Below, piece after piece: positions 50,052 through 58,221 of a stretch of DNA of 64,000 bases (its first letter is position 1; every line of letters begins with the position of its first letter). The position numbers and the translations under genes are program-made. Below the pieces are notes generated by a model. That model searched no databases. It was given only the letters and a program-made list of their open reading frames with translations, and was not told where the DNA came from. The stretch is from Longilinea arvoryzae (lineage in GTDB: Bacteria > Chloroflexota > Anaerolineae > Anaerolineales > Anaerolineaceae), in contig NZ_DF967972.1 in NCBI RefSeq assembly GCF_001050235.1, positions 1,788,409 to 1,852,408 of the forward strand, in the 5' to 3' direction.

Positions 50052-51788
50052 ATGGACACGATTATGTGGGGCGTAAATCATATCTGGCAGCTCGTGGTCC
50101 ATCATCCATTTATTCCGGGCCTGATTGGGATTGTGATTTGCCTGGCAGTGATTGGGTCGTGGAGGTCCCGGCACCATCTGAAACCTCGCCTGGCAACATT
50201 TCATAGAGACGCAGAATCCGCCCAGCCGAACGGCGTAACCGAACTCACGGAGCACCCGGCGGCGTTGGATCCGTTGGTGGAATCGCAGGAGAAATATTCG
50301 ACGATTTTTCGGATTTTCCCGGACGCGGTTGCGATAACTACTCGACAGGACGGGCGGTTGATCGAAGTGAACGAAGGGTTTTTGTCGCTGACAGGCTATT
50401 CGGCTGCAGAACTGCACGAAAAAGACACCCATCAGATCGATCTATGGGCCCAGATCGAGGATCGGGATTGGTTATTGGAACAACTGCGCCTTAACGGCCA
50501 GGTGATCGATATGGAAAGCAGAATTCGGATCAAGAGCGGAGAAATCCGCTATTGCCTGATTTCCAGCCGGATCATCGATATTCGCGATGAAGAGTGCATT
50601 CTCACCATCCTTCGCGACATTACCGAGAAGAAGCGCAGCGAGGAACATGCCCGGCAGCAATTGCAACGCCTGGCTACTTTGCGGGTGGTGGATATGACCA
50701 TCGCGGCGAGCATGGACCTCGACCAGGTCCTGGATGTGCTACTCGAAAAGATCGTCAGCGAATTGAAGGTGGATGCGTGTCTGTTGCTGCTGTTGAATTC
50801 CGACCAGCACCTGGTCTATCGGGCTCAGAAGGGCATGGATGCCGACAAGGCCAGGCGGACAAGTGTCAAACTGGGTGAAGAATACGCCGGTTGGTGCGCG
50901 CTGCACTGGAAGCCCATGTACGTCCTGCAGAATGAGGAAAAGACGGATTTTCTGCTTAACAAGAAAGATATCGCGGAAGCCGGCTTCATTGCCTATTATT
51001 GCACGCCCCTGATTGCGAAAGGGCAGGTTTTGGGCGTGGTGGAGATTTTCAACCGGAAACCTTTACCGTCCGATCCGGAATGGATCAGCTTTTTCGAGGC
51101 CCTGGTCGACCAGGCTGCCATCGCGATCGATAATACTTCGCTGATGGATCGGGTGGAGAAGACCAACCAGGAATTGATCGCGGCTTATGATGCAACCATT
51201 CAAGGTTGGGCGCGCGCCTTGGAATTGCGGGATGTGGATACGGAAGGCCATTCACAGCGCGTGTTGCGGCTGACCCTGGCCGTTGCCAAGGCGATGGGAT
51301 TTCCGGAAAAAGCGCAGATCCAACTTCAGCGCGGCGCCTTGCTGCATGATATCGGCAAGATGTCGGTCCCGGACGCCATTCTGTTCAAGACCGGCCCCCT
51401 GACGCCGGAAGAATGGGAAATCATGCGCAAACATCCGCAATATGCATATGAATTACTTTCCAGCGTTTCCTTCTTGCGGTCGGCGCTGGATATTCCCTAT
51501 TGTCATCACGAGCGTTGGAACGGAAGCGGCTATCCGCGCGGGTTGGTTGGCGAAGAAATTCCCCTGGCGGCGCGCATTTTCGCCGTGGTGGATGTATGGG
51601 ATGCGCTCCTCTCGAATCGACCCTACCGTGCGGCCTGGGATGAAGAGCGAGCCGAGCTGTATATTCGCCAGAATGCCGGCGTCTTGTTCGACCCGACCGT
51701 GGTGGAAGTATTTATCGAGCAGATCACTGCGCCCGGTTTACCCAATAAATCCCTCCCAAGAGGATCAGCCCCCCAATCCATTGATTGA
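50052..51788 (+). CDS. PAS-GAF-HD-GYP protein (cyclic-di-GMP phosphodiesterase-like)
   Basis: A 578-residue signalling protein. An N-terminal membrane helix (FIPGLIGIVICLAVIGSW) is followed by a PAS domain (about 80-195), a GAF domain (about 215-370) and an HD-GYP domain (about 385-570) with LLHDIGK at His432/Asp433, then HHERWNGSGYPRG near 485 (the GYP motif). HD-GYP domains hydrolyse cyclic-di-GMP. The set suggests a sensor that lowers this second messenger. The 3' end overlaps the convergent EamA gene by 65 bases. Confidence 0.9.
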   Translation: MDTIMWGVNHIWQLVVHHPFIPGLIGIVICLAVIGSWRSRHHLKPRLATFHRDAESAQPNGVTELTEHPAALDPLVESQEKYSTIFRIFPDAVAITTRQDGRLIEVNEGFLSLTGYSAAELHEKDTHQIDLWAQIEDRDWLLEQLRLNGQVIDMESRIRIKSGEIRYCLISSRIIDIRDEECILTILRDITEKKRSEEHARQQLQRLATLRVVDMTIAASMDLDQVLDVLLEKIVSELKVDACLLLLLNSDQHLVYRAQKGMDADKARRTSVKLGEEYAGWCALHWKPMYVLQNEEKTDFLLNKKDIAEAGFIAYYCTPLIAKGQVLGVVEIFNRKPLPSDPEWISFFEALVDQAAIAIDNTSLMDRVEKTNQELIAAYDATIQGWARALELRDVDTEGHSQRVLRLTLAVAKAMGFPEKAQIQLQRGALLHDIGKMSVPDAILFKTGPLTPEEWEIMRKHPQYAYELLSSVSFLRSALDIPYCHHERWNGSGYPRGLVGEEIPLAARIFAVVDVWDALLSNRPYRAAWDEERAELYIRQNAGVLFDPTVVEVFIEQITAPGLPNKSLPRGSAPQSID

Positions 51789-52599
51789 TCTGCGGCATTT
51801 CACCCGCAAATGGAATGGCCATCAGCGTGGTAAACACGGGGGCCGCGATCATGGTAGGCGAGACGATCGACGCCGGCAGACTGCCCAGGGCAAAGCTCAT
51901 CGAAAAATAGCCGATGGTTTGAGAAATCAATCCCGCGCCCAGAAAGGTCAGCCACGTGGCAGTGGGATAACCGGTGAGAGCGTGTCCGCTGGCCAGATTG
52001 AAACCTAACAACGCCAGCGCAGCGACCCAGTTGACGGGCACCAGATAGGCCAGGGTGCGCAGGTGGGTGCGGCTGCGTTGAGTCACCAGAAAATAAAACG
52101 CGTAGAAAAGGCTGGAACCAATGGCAAGCAGATCGCCGGCATTCATGCTGAGGCCCTGCATTTCCCTGCCGTTGAAAAACACGACCGTTCCCAGCAGCGT
52201 CACCGCCAGCCCGGCCCAGAATTTGCCGGACAGCTTCTCGTGCCACACCAGCCAGGCAAACAACGCCACCCACAGGGGGGAAATGTAGTTCATCAAGGTC
52301 GCGTTGGCGATCCGCGTCATGCCGATGGAGGTGCTCCACATCCCATGATCCATCGCCGTGCACAGTCCGGCGATGAGCGGCAAGTACCAATAAGAATTCA
52401 ATCGCTTGCGGTCCGAAGCCGGCAGACGCAGAAAGAACGGCAGCAGAACCAGCCCGGCGATCGTCATCCGATAAAAGGCTGTGACCGTGCCAGGCGCCTG
52501 AGACCAGCGGACGAACAGGGCGGAGAGGCTAAGCGCCAGGACACCCACACCCATGGAAATGTACGCCAGGGTTTTTCGGGGAATTTTCTGAATAAACAT
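51724..52599 (-). CDS. EamA/DMT family transporter
   Basis: A 291-residue membrane protein with ten hydrophobic segments arranged as two EamA repeats, with GVLALSLSALFVRWSQAPG at the start, an internal LWVALFAWLVWHEKLSG and the second-repeat SLFYAFYFLVTQR and GLISQTIGYFSMSFALGSLPASIVS. It should export or import small metabolites (amino acids, purines); substrate unknown. I chose the ATG at 52599 over one 11 codons earlier. It overlaps the end of the HD-GYP gene. Confidence 0.88.
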   Translation of the reverse strand: MFIQKIPRKTLAYISMGVGVLALSLSALFVRWSQAPGTVTAFYRMTIAGLVLLPFFLRLPASDRKRLNSYWYLPLIAGLCTAMDHGMWSTSIGMTRIANATLMNYISPLWVALFAWLVWHEKLSGKFWAGLAVTLLGTVVFFNGREMQGLSMNAGDLLAIGSSLFYAFYFLVTQRSRTHLRTLAYLVPVNWVAALALLGFNLASGHALTGYPTATWLTFLGAGLISQTIGYFSMSFALGSLPASIVSPTMIAAPVFTTLMAIPFAGEMPQINQWIGGLILLGGIYWVNRAQ

Positions 52600-52684
52600 T
52601 AACGGCCGATAAAGGAATTTGGAAGCATGCATTGGACAATTCTACCCCATGCGAATGGAAATGGAATTTGCAGAGCTGTTATGT

Positions 52685-52713
52685 TTTACGCTTCCGGCAA
52701 TACCGATTACAAT
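52685..52713 (+). promoter_or_regulatory. Promoter of the zinc-ribbon/propeller gene
   Basis: TTTACG (52685-52690), 17 bases, TACAAT (52708-52713). Thirty bases downstream lies the GGAGGAAGTC-ATG of 52742. Confidence 0.5.
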
Positions 52714-52741
52714 AGATGTAGATTATCTCATGGAGGAAGTC

Positions 52742-54253
52742 ATGATTTGTCCGCAATGTGGATTCGAGAATGAAGCCGGCCAGGAAACGTGCAGTAATTG
52801 CGGCGCTTCACTGATCGTCAAGCAGCCCGAGATTACGCCGGAAAAAAAGGCTCACACATCGATTTGGGGTTGGGTTGTTGCCGTATTGATCGTCGGGTTG
52901 GTCGCGGCCGCGCTGTTCATCTTCAAAGGACAGGGTACAGGCGAGAAGAAGCCCATGCTGTACGCTGTTTTGAGCGACCAGGCGGTCCCATTTAGCCAGA
53001 TCGGCGTGCTCGAACAAAGCGGCAAGAAAGCCACTCCACTTGGAGGGGGTTCGACCAGCCTGGCGATTGCGCCGTATTCGATTCGCTCCGGCCATTCTTA
53101 CCTGAGTTCAACCGGGCAGTTGGCGTTGTTCGCGGACGCCGATTTAACGGGCGGCGGAAAATTATTACTGACCAATGTCCAGGATGGCGTGTCCAACACC
53201 GCCACCGAAGCGCCCCTACCTTTGACGGTGGCCGGCAATTTCCAATCCTTCTCTCCGGATGGCCAGTATTTTGGGTATACCAGTATCGCGACTTCGGGCG
53301 CGACTTTGAATGCCATCGTGGTCAACAATCAGGCCGCCACGGTCATGATTGCGGAGAACATGATCCTTTCTGAGATACTGCCGGACAGCCGGCATTTCCT
53401 GGCCTATTCTCTCGACCCGACCACTGGCAATCCGGCTGCTCTGGTGAGCGTCGCGATTCCCTCCGGAGAACAGACGGTGCTGTTTACACCGGAGAGCAGC
53501 GAAGATGTATTATCCGGAGCGGACATTGTTTCACCGGATAACAGCATCTATTTCGTCTTGCAAAAGAACGGAAGCGTTTATATCTATCACATGGGATTGG
53601 ATGGCAGCAATCCCAAGGTTGTTTACACCTTCAAGCAGCCCATCAGCTTCTTCGGTGTGATGAGCATCATGCCGGATCAAAAGAGCCTTCTGGTCATGGA
53701 CGCCAATGAAGCCGCAACGGGTTATGACCTGTATAAAATCAACCCCGACGACTTATCCGTGACTCAACTGGCCAGCAATGTATACGGCGAGTTCTTCTCG
53801 GAGGCCATCTTCCTGCACCAGATGTACGGCGAAATGGCGGTGACCTTCTCACCGGACGGAAAACACATGGCGTATATGGTGTCTGAAAATGATACCCTGA
53901 GCCTGTACGTCTCGGATCTTTCCGGCCAACCCGGAACGTTGATCGCCAGTGGCCAGAACGCGTATTCGTATGCCTTTACACCGGACAGCGATAAGTTGAT
54001 CTACGTCCAGTACGCCGAAAGCGGCCAGATGACCGGCAATTTGAGCTCGGCCGATTTCAGCGGCGCGAGTACGCAGTTGGATGGGGATGTGACTTCCTTT
54101 AATTTTCAGAACGGAAAATTGATCTACTTCAGCGCCCCGACTGCCGACCAGACGACCTCCACGCTGTACGAAAGCGGATTGGACGGCAAGAACAAGACTG
54201 AAATTCTCTCGGCTCAACCCGGATACTGGGTTTTTCTGAAGCTACCTGAATAA
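52742..54253 (+). CDS. Zinc-ribbon membrane protein with PD40-type propeller
   Basis: A 503-residue protein. The N-terminal zinc ribbon has Cys3, Cys6, Cys17 and Cys20 (CPQCGFENEAGQETCSNCG). A single transmembrane segment follows (WGWVVAVLIVGLVAAALFIF, about 50-70). The rest is WD40/PD40-like repeats with the signature SPDGQYFGYTS, FSPDGKHMAYM and FTPDSDKLIYV, forming a propeller, probably outside the membrane. GGAGGAAGTC before ATG fixes the start. Cytoplasmic zinc ribbon plus extracellular propeller is seen in several Chloroflexota proteins; function unknown. Confidence 0.75.
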   Translation: MICPQCGFENEAGQETCSNCGASLIVKQPEITPEKKAHTSIWGWVVAVLIVGLVAAALFIFKGQGTGEKKPMLYAVLSDQAVPFSQIGVLEQSGKKATPLGGGSTSLAIAPYSIRSGHSYLSSTGQLALFADADLTGGGKLLLTNVQDGVSNTATEAPLPLTVAGNFQSFSPDGQYFGYTSIATSGATLNAIVVNNQAATVMIAENMILSEILPDSRHFLAYSLDPTTGNPAALVSVAIPSGEQTVLFTPESSEDVLSGADIVSPDNSIYFVLQKNGSVYIYHMGLDGSNPKVVYTFKQPISFFGVMSIMPDQKSLLVMDANEAATGYDLYKINPDDLSVTQLASNVYGEFFSEAIFLHQMYGEMAVTFSPDGKHMAYMVSENDTLSLYVSDLSGQPGTLIASGQNAYSYAFTPDSDKLIYVQYAESGQMTGNLSSADFSGASTQLDGDVTSFNFQNGKLIYFSAPTADQTTSTLYESGLDGKNKTEILSAQPGYWVFLKLPE

Positions 54254-54267
54254 AGTGAATTTTTGGA

Positions 54268-54307
54268 AGAAAAAAGCCGTCCGAATATACGATCGGACGG
54301 CTTTTTA
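54268..54307. terminator. Bidirectional terminator
   Basis: AAAAGCCGTCCG and CGGACGGCTTTT (54272-54283 and 54294-54305) form a 12-bp stem. T-tracts appear on both strands, serving the plus-strand propeller gene and the minus-strand HAD gene. Confidence 0.85.
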
Positions 54308-54308
54308 T

Positions 54309-55070
54309 TTACCTGGTTGCGTTCCAGCGCTCCACCAAAGGTGGAAGCTCAGCAAGAGACTCGATGATGCCGTCCGGCTTGATCTGCCCGGCCAGCGCGC
54401 GGTTTTCGGGGGTGTCCACCCGGCGCGCGATCCAGACCGCCCGCATGCCCTGATTGTGCGCACCGACGACATCCGCCTGAAGCAAATCGCCGACCATCAG
54501 CGATTCTTCGGGGATGGCTTTCATCTCCTCCAGCGCCATCTCGAAGATGCGAGCCGCCGGTTTGCGATATCCGACCTCGGCAGAAATCAGGATGGTTTGA
54601 AAGTAAGGTCGAATTTCGGCTTTATCGATGAGCGTGTTGGCATCGGCTGCGTCGCCGGCGTTGGAAATCAATCCCAGACGGAAGCCTGCTTTCTTCAAAG
54701 CTTCCAGGGTGGGCAGGGTATCCTGCTCGATGTGCCAGTGCGCCTGCGTAACGGCGTACATTTTTGCCAACGCGCCGCGAACGACGTCGATGGGTACGTC
54801 CGGATGGCCGAAATCAGCCAGTTGGGTTTTCAGGATGAATTCGGTTGTGTATTCGAGAAATTCCTTGTCGCGTTTGACGAAATACGCGTTCATGCGGCTG
54901 TGGAATTCCTCCAGAAACGGATGCCAGTCGAGCCGGTAGCCGGCCTGTTCCAGGGCGTCGCCGAGCTGGTGGGCGGATTCCAATAACGCCTCCGGCCAGG
55001 CGCCGTCATAGTACATGAGCGTGCTGCCGAGATCGAAGAAAATATTGTGAATGTGAGGACGAGAGGTCAT
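54309..55070 (-). CDS. HAD-superfamily hydrolase
   Basis: A 253-residue HAD phosphatase-type protein. Motif I is IFFDLGSTLMYY; the first Asp (nucleophile) is present but the second Asp of the usual DxD is replaced by Gly (D-L-G-S-T), a variation found in many bacterial members and possibly altering the phosphatase mechanism. The cap domain and motif II-III (GLISNAGDAADANTL, GYRKPAARIFEMAL, MVGDLLQADVVGA) are clear. It is the last gene of a minus-strand run. The substrate is unknown. Confidence 0.8.
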   Translation of the reverse strand: MTSRPHIHNIFFDLGSTLMYYDGAWPEALLESAHQLGDALEQAGYRLDWHPFLEEFHSRMNAYFVKRDKEFLEYTTEFILKTQLADFGHPDVPIDVVRGALAKMYAVTQAHWHIEQDTLPTLEALKKAGFRLGLISNAGDAADANTLIDKAEIRPYFQTILISAEVGYRKPAARIFEMALEEMKAIPEESLMVGDLLQADVVGAHNQGMRAVWIARRVDTPENRALAGQIKPDGIIESLAELPPLVERWNATR

Positions 55071-55103
55071 ATACGGATATTTATAACACCTGTACCCCTA
55101 AAA

Positions 55104-56123
55104 TCAGTACCCTTTTTCGGGGTCAAAACGGTTATAGATTCCGGCGCCGTCGATATAGCGGCGCAGATTTTCACCGAACATGGTCGCGGCGTGAAGGTCA
55201 TAATTCCTGTTGACGCCGGCGATGTGGGGGGTGACGATCACATTGGCCATTCGCCAGAGCGGATTGTCGGCCGGGAGGGGCTCCTGCGGAAAGACATCCA
55301 GGGCGGCGCCAGCGATGCGCTTTTCCTGCAAGGCATGGATGAGCGCCGGCTGGTCGATCACCCAACCCCGCCCGCAGTCGACCAGGTAAGCGCCGGGTTT
55401 CATGGCTGCCAGTTCTTCCGCCCCAATCCGACCGCGCGTCTCGGGCGTGAGGGGAAGCGAAATCACCACGAAATCACACTCCTTGAGCATCGATTTGAGC
55501 GCTTCGATCGGATACAGACGCTTGAACAGGTTGCCTTCCGGGTCCCCCAACCCTTCCGGCATATAGCCGCGATCGGTTGGATCCATGGCGTTGCGTTTGG
55601 CGGCCAGAATGGTGACGTCGAAGGGTACCAGCAGGCGGGCGATTTCGCGTGAGATGCTGCCGTAAGGCACCAGGCCAACGGTGCTGCCGCGAAGTTCGGC
55701 CGGGGCGAGTTGGTCCCAACGTTCCTGCGGCCATTCGGCTCTGGTTTGGTTTGCCATGAGATCCGGGAGGTGATGTCCCAACGCCATCATCATCGTCACC
55801 GCGTACTCGGCCACCTGCGGACTGACTGCGCCGCTGAGCGTGGCCGCGATGACATCCGGTTTGTGCAGGATGGGCGACTCGGCGGCGAAATCGACGCCCG
55901 CGTAATGGAATTGAATGAAGCGCAAATTGGGCGCCTGGGCGGGCGTGGGAAGCACCCGGTCGGTGTAAAGCACCTCGGTCCGCGCCCACACTTCCGACGG
56001 GATTTCCTCGGCCTTGATGACCGGAAGGACGGTGATGTTCAGGCGGCTGGAGATCGCCTTCAGCCTGGCGATTTGTTCCGCGGGATACGGCAGGGTCATC
56101 AGAACTTCTATTGTTTCACTCAT
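55104..56123 (-). CDS. D-2-hydroxyacid dehydrogenase-like protein with altered nucleotide loop
   Basis: A 339-residue protein of the D-isomer-specific 2-hydroxyacid dehydrogenase family. Catalytic features remain: RGWVIDQPALIHALQEKRI, LDVFPQEPLPADNPLW and NVIVTPHIAGVNRNY (catalytic His), plus the preceding LPLTPETRGRIG. The Rossmann loop, usually VGIVGYGSIGREIA, reads VGLVPYGSISREIA, so two glycines (GxGxxG) are replaced by Pro and Ser. NAD binding may be weakened or the loop rearranged. TAGGAGGCGTGCC fixes the start. It follows the CoA-transferase B gene by 65 bases. Confidence 0.85.
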   Translation of the reverse strand: MSETIEVLMTLPYPAEQIARLKAISSRLNITVLPVIKAEEIPSEVWARTEVLYTDRVLPTPAQAPNLRFIQFHYAGVDFAAESPILHKPDVIAATLSGAVSPQVAEYAVTMMMALGHHLPDLMANQTRAEWPQERWDQLAPAELRGSTVGLVPYGSISREIARLLVPFDVTILAAKRNAMDPTDRGYMPEGLGDPEGNLFKRLYPIEALKSMLKECDFVVISLPLTPETRGRIGAEELAAMKPGAYLVDCGRGWVIDQPALIHALQEKRIAGAALDVFPQEPLPADNPLWRMANVIVTPHIAGVNRNYDLHAATMFGENLRRYIDGAGIYNRFDPEKGY

Positions 56124-56188
56124 GGCACGCCTCCTATGGATAAGAACTTGACGGGCCTGGGCCGTTCAGCGCCAGGCCCGCTTTAACC

Positions 56189-56947
56189 TCAGGAAAGATA
56201 GATCCTTTGGGGATCCAGTTCTCGCAATAAACGCAGTTCGTCTTCGGTGGGGGGCTCGGTGATACGCAGGTTGCCGGCTACTTTCAAATCCCAGCCGGTG
56301 TTTGTCTTGACTTCCTCGACGGTTACGCCGGGGTGCAGGGCCGTCAGAACCAGTTCGCCGTTTTCATCCGGTTCCATGAAGCCCAGGTTGGTGACCACGG
56401 CCTGCGGACCGCCGCCGCGTACGCCAGCGGCTTCGCGTTGCGCCCGCCCGTTCAGGAAACCGGCGGATGTCGCAAAATCGACCTTCTCCGGGAAGCGGCG
56501 CTTTTGGTGGGGCGTCATGATGTAGCAGCGGTTGGCCCAACCGGCGATTTCCATGCTGCCACCGGAACCCGGCAGGCGGACTTTGGGATGGTCGTAATCG
56601 CCGATGACGGTGGCGTTGATATTGCAGAAGCGGTCGATCTGGGCGCCGCCCAGGAAGCCCACGTCCACGTTCCCGCGTTGCAGGTATAAGGTGAAGATGT
56701 CATACATACTGCACACCGAGGTGGCCCGGGTGACCAGGGTGGGGTCGCCGATGGAAAGCGGAAGGCGCGCCGGGCGCGCGCCGATGACGCCGGCCTCGTA
56801 GATCATCACCAGATTGGGGGCGTGCGTGCGGCGGGCCAGGTTGCAGGCCAGATTGGGCAGCCCAACGCCGACGAACACCACATCGCCGTCGCGCAGCAGG
56901 CGGGCGGCATGAACGGTCATTAATTCAGATGCAGTGCAAGTCGCCAT
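56189..56947 (-). CDS. CoA-transferase subunit B (glutaconate CoA-transferase-like)
   Basis: A 252-residue family I CoA-transferase beta subunit. The segments FVGVGLPNLACNLARR and MIYEAGVIGARPARLPLSIGD contain Glu51, the position expected for the catalytic glutamyl-CoA residue. Later LGGAQIDRFCNINATVIGD and GWDLKVAGNLRITEPPTE follow. It pairs with the A subunit that ends one base upstream of its start, and GGGGAGTACTGAA supports ATG at 56947. The donor and acceptor acids cannot be read from the sequence. Confidence 0.85.
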   Translation of the reverse strand: MATCTASELMTVHAARLLRDGDVVFVGVGLPNLACNLARRTHAPNLVMIYEAGVIGARPARLPLSIGDPTLVTRATSVCSMYDIFTLYLQRGNVDVGFLGGAQIDRFCNINATVIGDYDHPKVRLPGSGGSMEIAGWANRCYIMTPHQKRRFPEKVDFATSAGFLNGRAQREAAGVRGGGPQAVVTNLGFMEPDENGELVLTALHPGVTVEEVKTNTGWDLKVAGNLRITEPPTEDELRLLRELDPQRIYLS

Positions 56948-56948
56948 T

Positions 56949-57866
56949 TCAGTACTCCCCATAATTAACCGGCGCGGCATACAACGGCGGGACGCTTAGA
57001 CGCTGGTGCGTTTCGCTGCCTAATTTTTGCCAATATTCATCCCGATCTGCCACGCCATAAACCCATTCCTGCAGCCAGGCCTGAACGGATTCGGGCGTTT
57101 CGCTGATCTTATCCCATTCCAGGTAGAAGGCGTTGTCGCGATCGTAATACCCCTGCGTGTAGGATGGATGCGAGCAATAGGGTACGTGGCAAACCGCCGA
57201 GACGACGAATTCGGGGATCAGGGTGCGGTTGGGATCGGAACGGATGATTTCTTCCGGGACGATTTCTTCCGCGGTCAGGATGACGCGTTTGGCGGCAAAG
57301 GCGGCTTCTTTCTGCTCGCCCAGGATGCCCCAGATATGGGCGTTGCCGCGTTCGTCGCAGCGCTGCACATGGATGATGGCCACATCCGGGGTGAGCGCCG
57401 GGACGACGACCACTTCGCGTCCTGAATATGGATCGGTCACGCGCTTATACTGGGGGTTGGCCCGTTCCAGATCGGTGGCCGCAGTCTGGTTCATGGGCAT
57501 GAAGGGCAGCCCGGAGGCGCCGGCCTGCAGGCGCGAGATCATGCCGAAGTGTGAATATTCTTCGAATTCCAGGCGGCCGGTTTCCAGGGCGCTGCGAATG
57601 ATGCGCAGCGAACCTACGCCCGGATTGCCAATGTAAGAATAGATCACTTTTTTGGCGCAGCCGGCGGCCACCATTTGATCGTAAATGAGATCGGGGGTCG
57701 CGCGCGCGAGGGTCAAATCCTTGCGCCCCTGACGGATGATTTCATGCCCGGCGGCAAAGGGAATCAGGTGCGTGAAACCGGCGGCATAGACGCAATCGCC
57801 GTCGTGGACATTCTGGGCAATGGCTTCTTTGAGCGAACACAGTTTGGACATGGAGGATTCTTTCAT
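56949..57866 (-). CDS. CoA-transferase subunit A (glutaconate CoA-transferase-like)
   Basis: A 305-residue alpha subunit of a family I CoA-transferase. It has CVYAAGFTHLIPFAAGHEIIR, a GNPGVGSLRIIRSALETG stretch and the second-half DVAIIHVQRCDERGNAHIWG and EIVPEEIIRSDPNRTLIPEF. Its start at 57866 overlaps the stop of the small membrane protein gene by four bases (ATGA), which supports it over an internal ATG. With subunit B it forms the complete transferase. Confidence 0.85.
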   Translation of the reverse strand: MKESSMSKLCSLKEAIAQNVHDGDCVYAAGFTHLIPFAAGHEIIRQGRKDLTLARATPDLIYDQMVAAGCAKKVIYSYIGNPGVGSLRIIRSALETGRLEFEEYSHFGMISRLQAGASGLPFMPMNQTAATDLERANPQYKRVTDPYSGREVVVVPALTPDVAIIHVQRCDERGNAHIWGILGEQKEAAFAAKRVILTAEEIVPEEIIRSDPNRTLIPEFVVSAVCHVPYCSHPSYTQGYYDRDNAFYLEWDKISETPESVQAWLQEWVYGVADRDEYWQKLGSETHQRLSVPPLYAAPVNYGEY

Positions 57867-58162
57867 TCTTGCCGGGTAGGGGTGGGCGGTTCGGCCTCAT
57901 GATTTCGATTTTGTCGACGGGGGCTGCCTTGCGCCTGTTCCTTGGAATTCGCCCGTTTTTTCAAAATGCGAAAGCGGCCGCTGGGTTGCGCAGGTGGGCG
58001 CGGATCACGCCACCACAGGAAGCATCCCAGGACGATACTGGCCAGCCCGCTGAACAGCAGCGCTGGAATGGGTGTGTGCGCCAGGTCGGAGAGGATGAAA
58101 ATCATCACCCCGCCTGCGCCAATCCATACGAAGAATGTCCCCACCCGGTTAACGAGGGTCAT
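57863..58162 (-). CDS. Small membrane protein, 99 residues
   Basis: Two hydrophobic segments (VGTFFVWIGAGGVMIFILSDL, PALLFSGLASIVLGCFLWW) are followed by a basic, Pro/Gln-rich tail (RDPRPPAQPSGRFRILKKR). No family recognised. Its stop codon overlaps the start of the CoA-transferase A gene, so it is the first gene of that coupled set. Confidence 0.6.
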   Translation of the reverse strand: MTLVNRVGTFFVWIGAGGVMIFILSDLAHTPIPALLFSGLASIVLGCFLWWRDPRPPAQPSGRFRILKKRANSKEQAQGSPRRQNRNHEAEPPTPTRQE

Positions 58163-58221
58163 GGATCAACCAATCAAAGGCAGGCCGGGCGGGAGCGCCG
58201 CCCGGCCTTGATTTGAAACGA

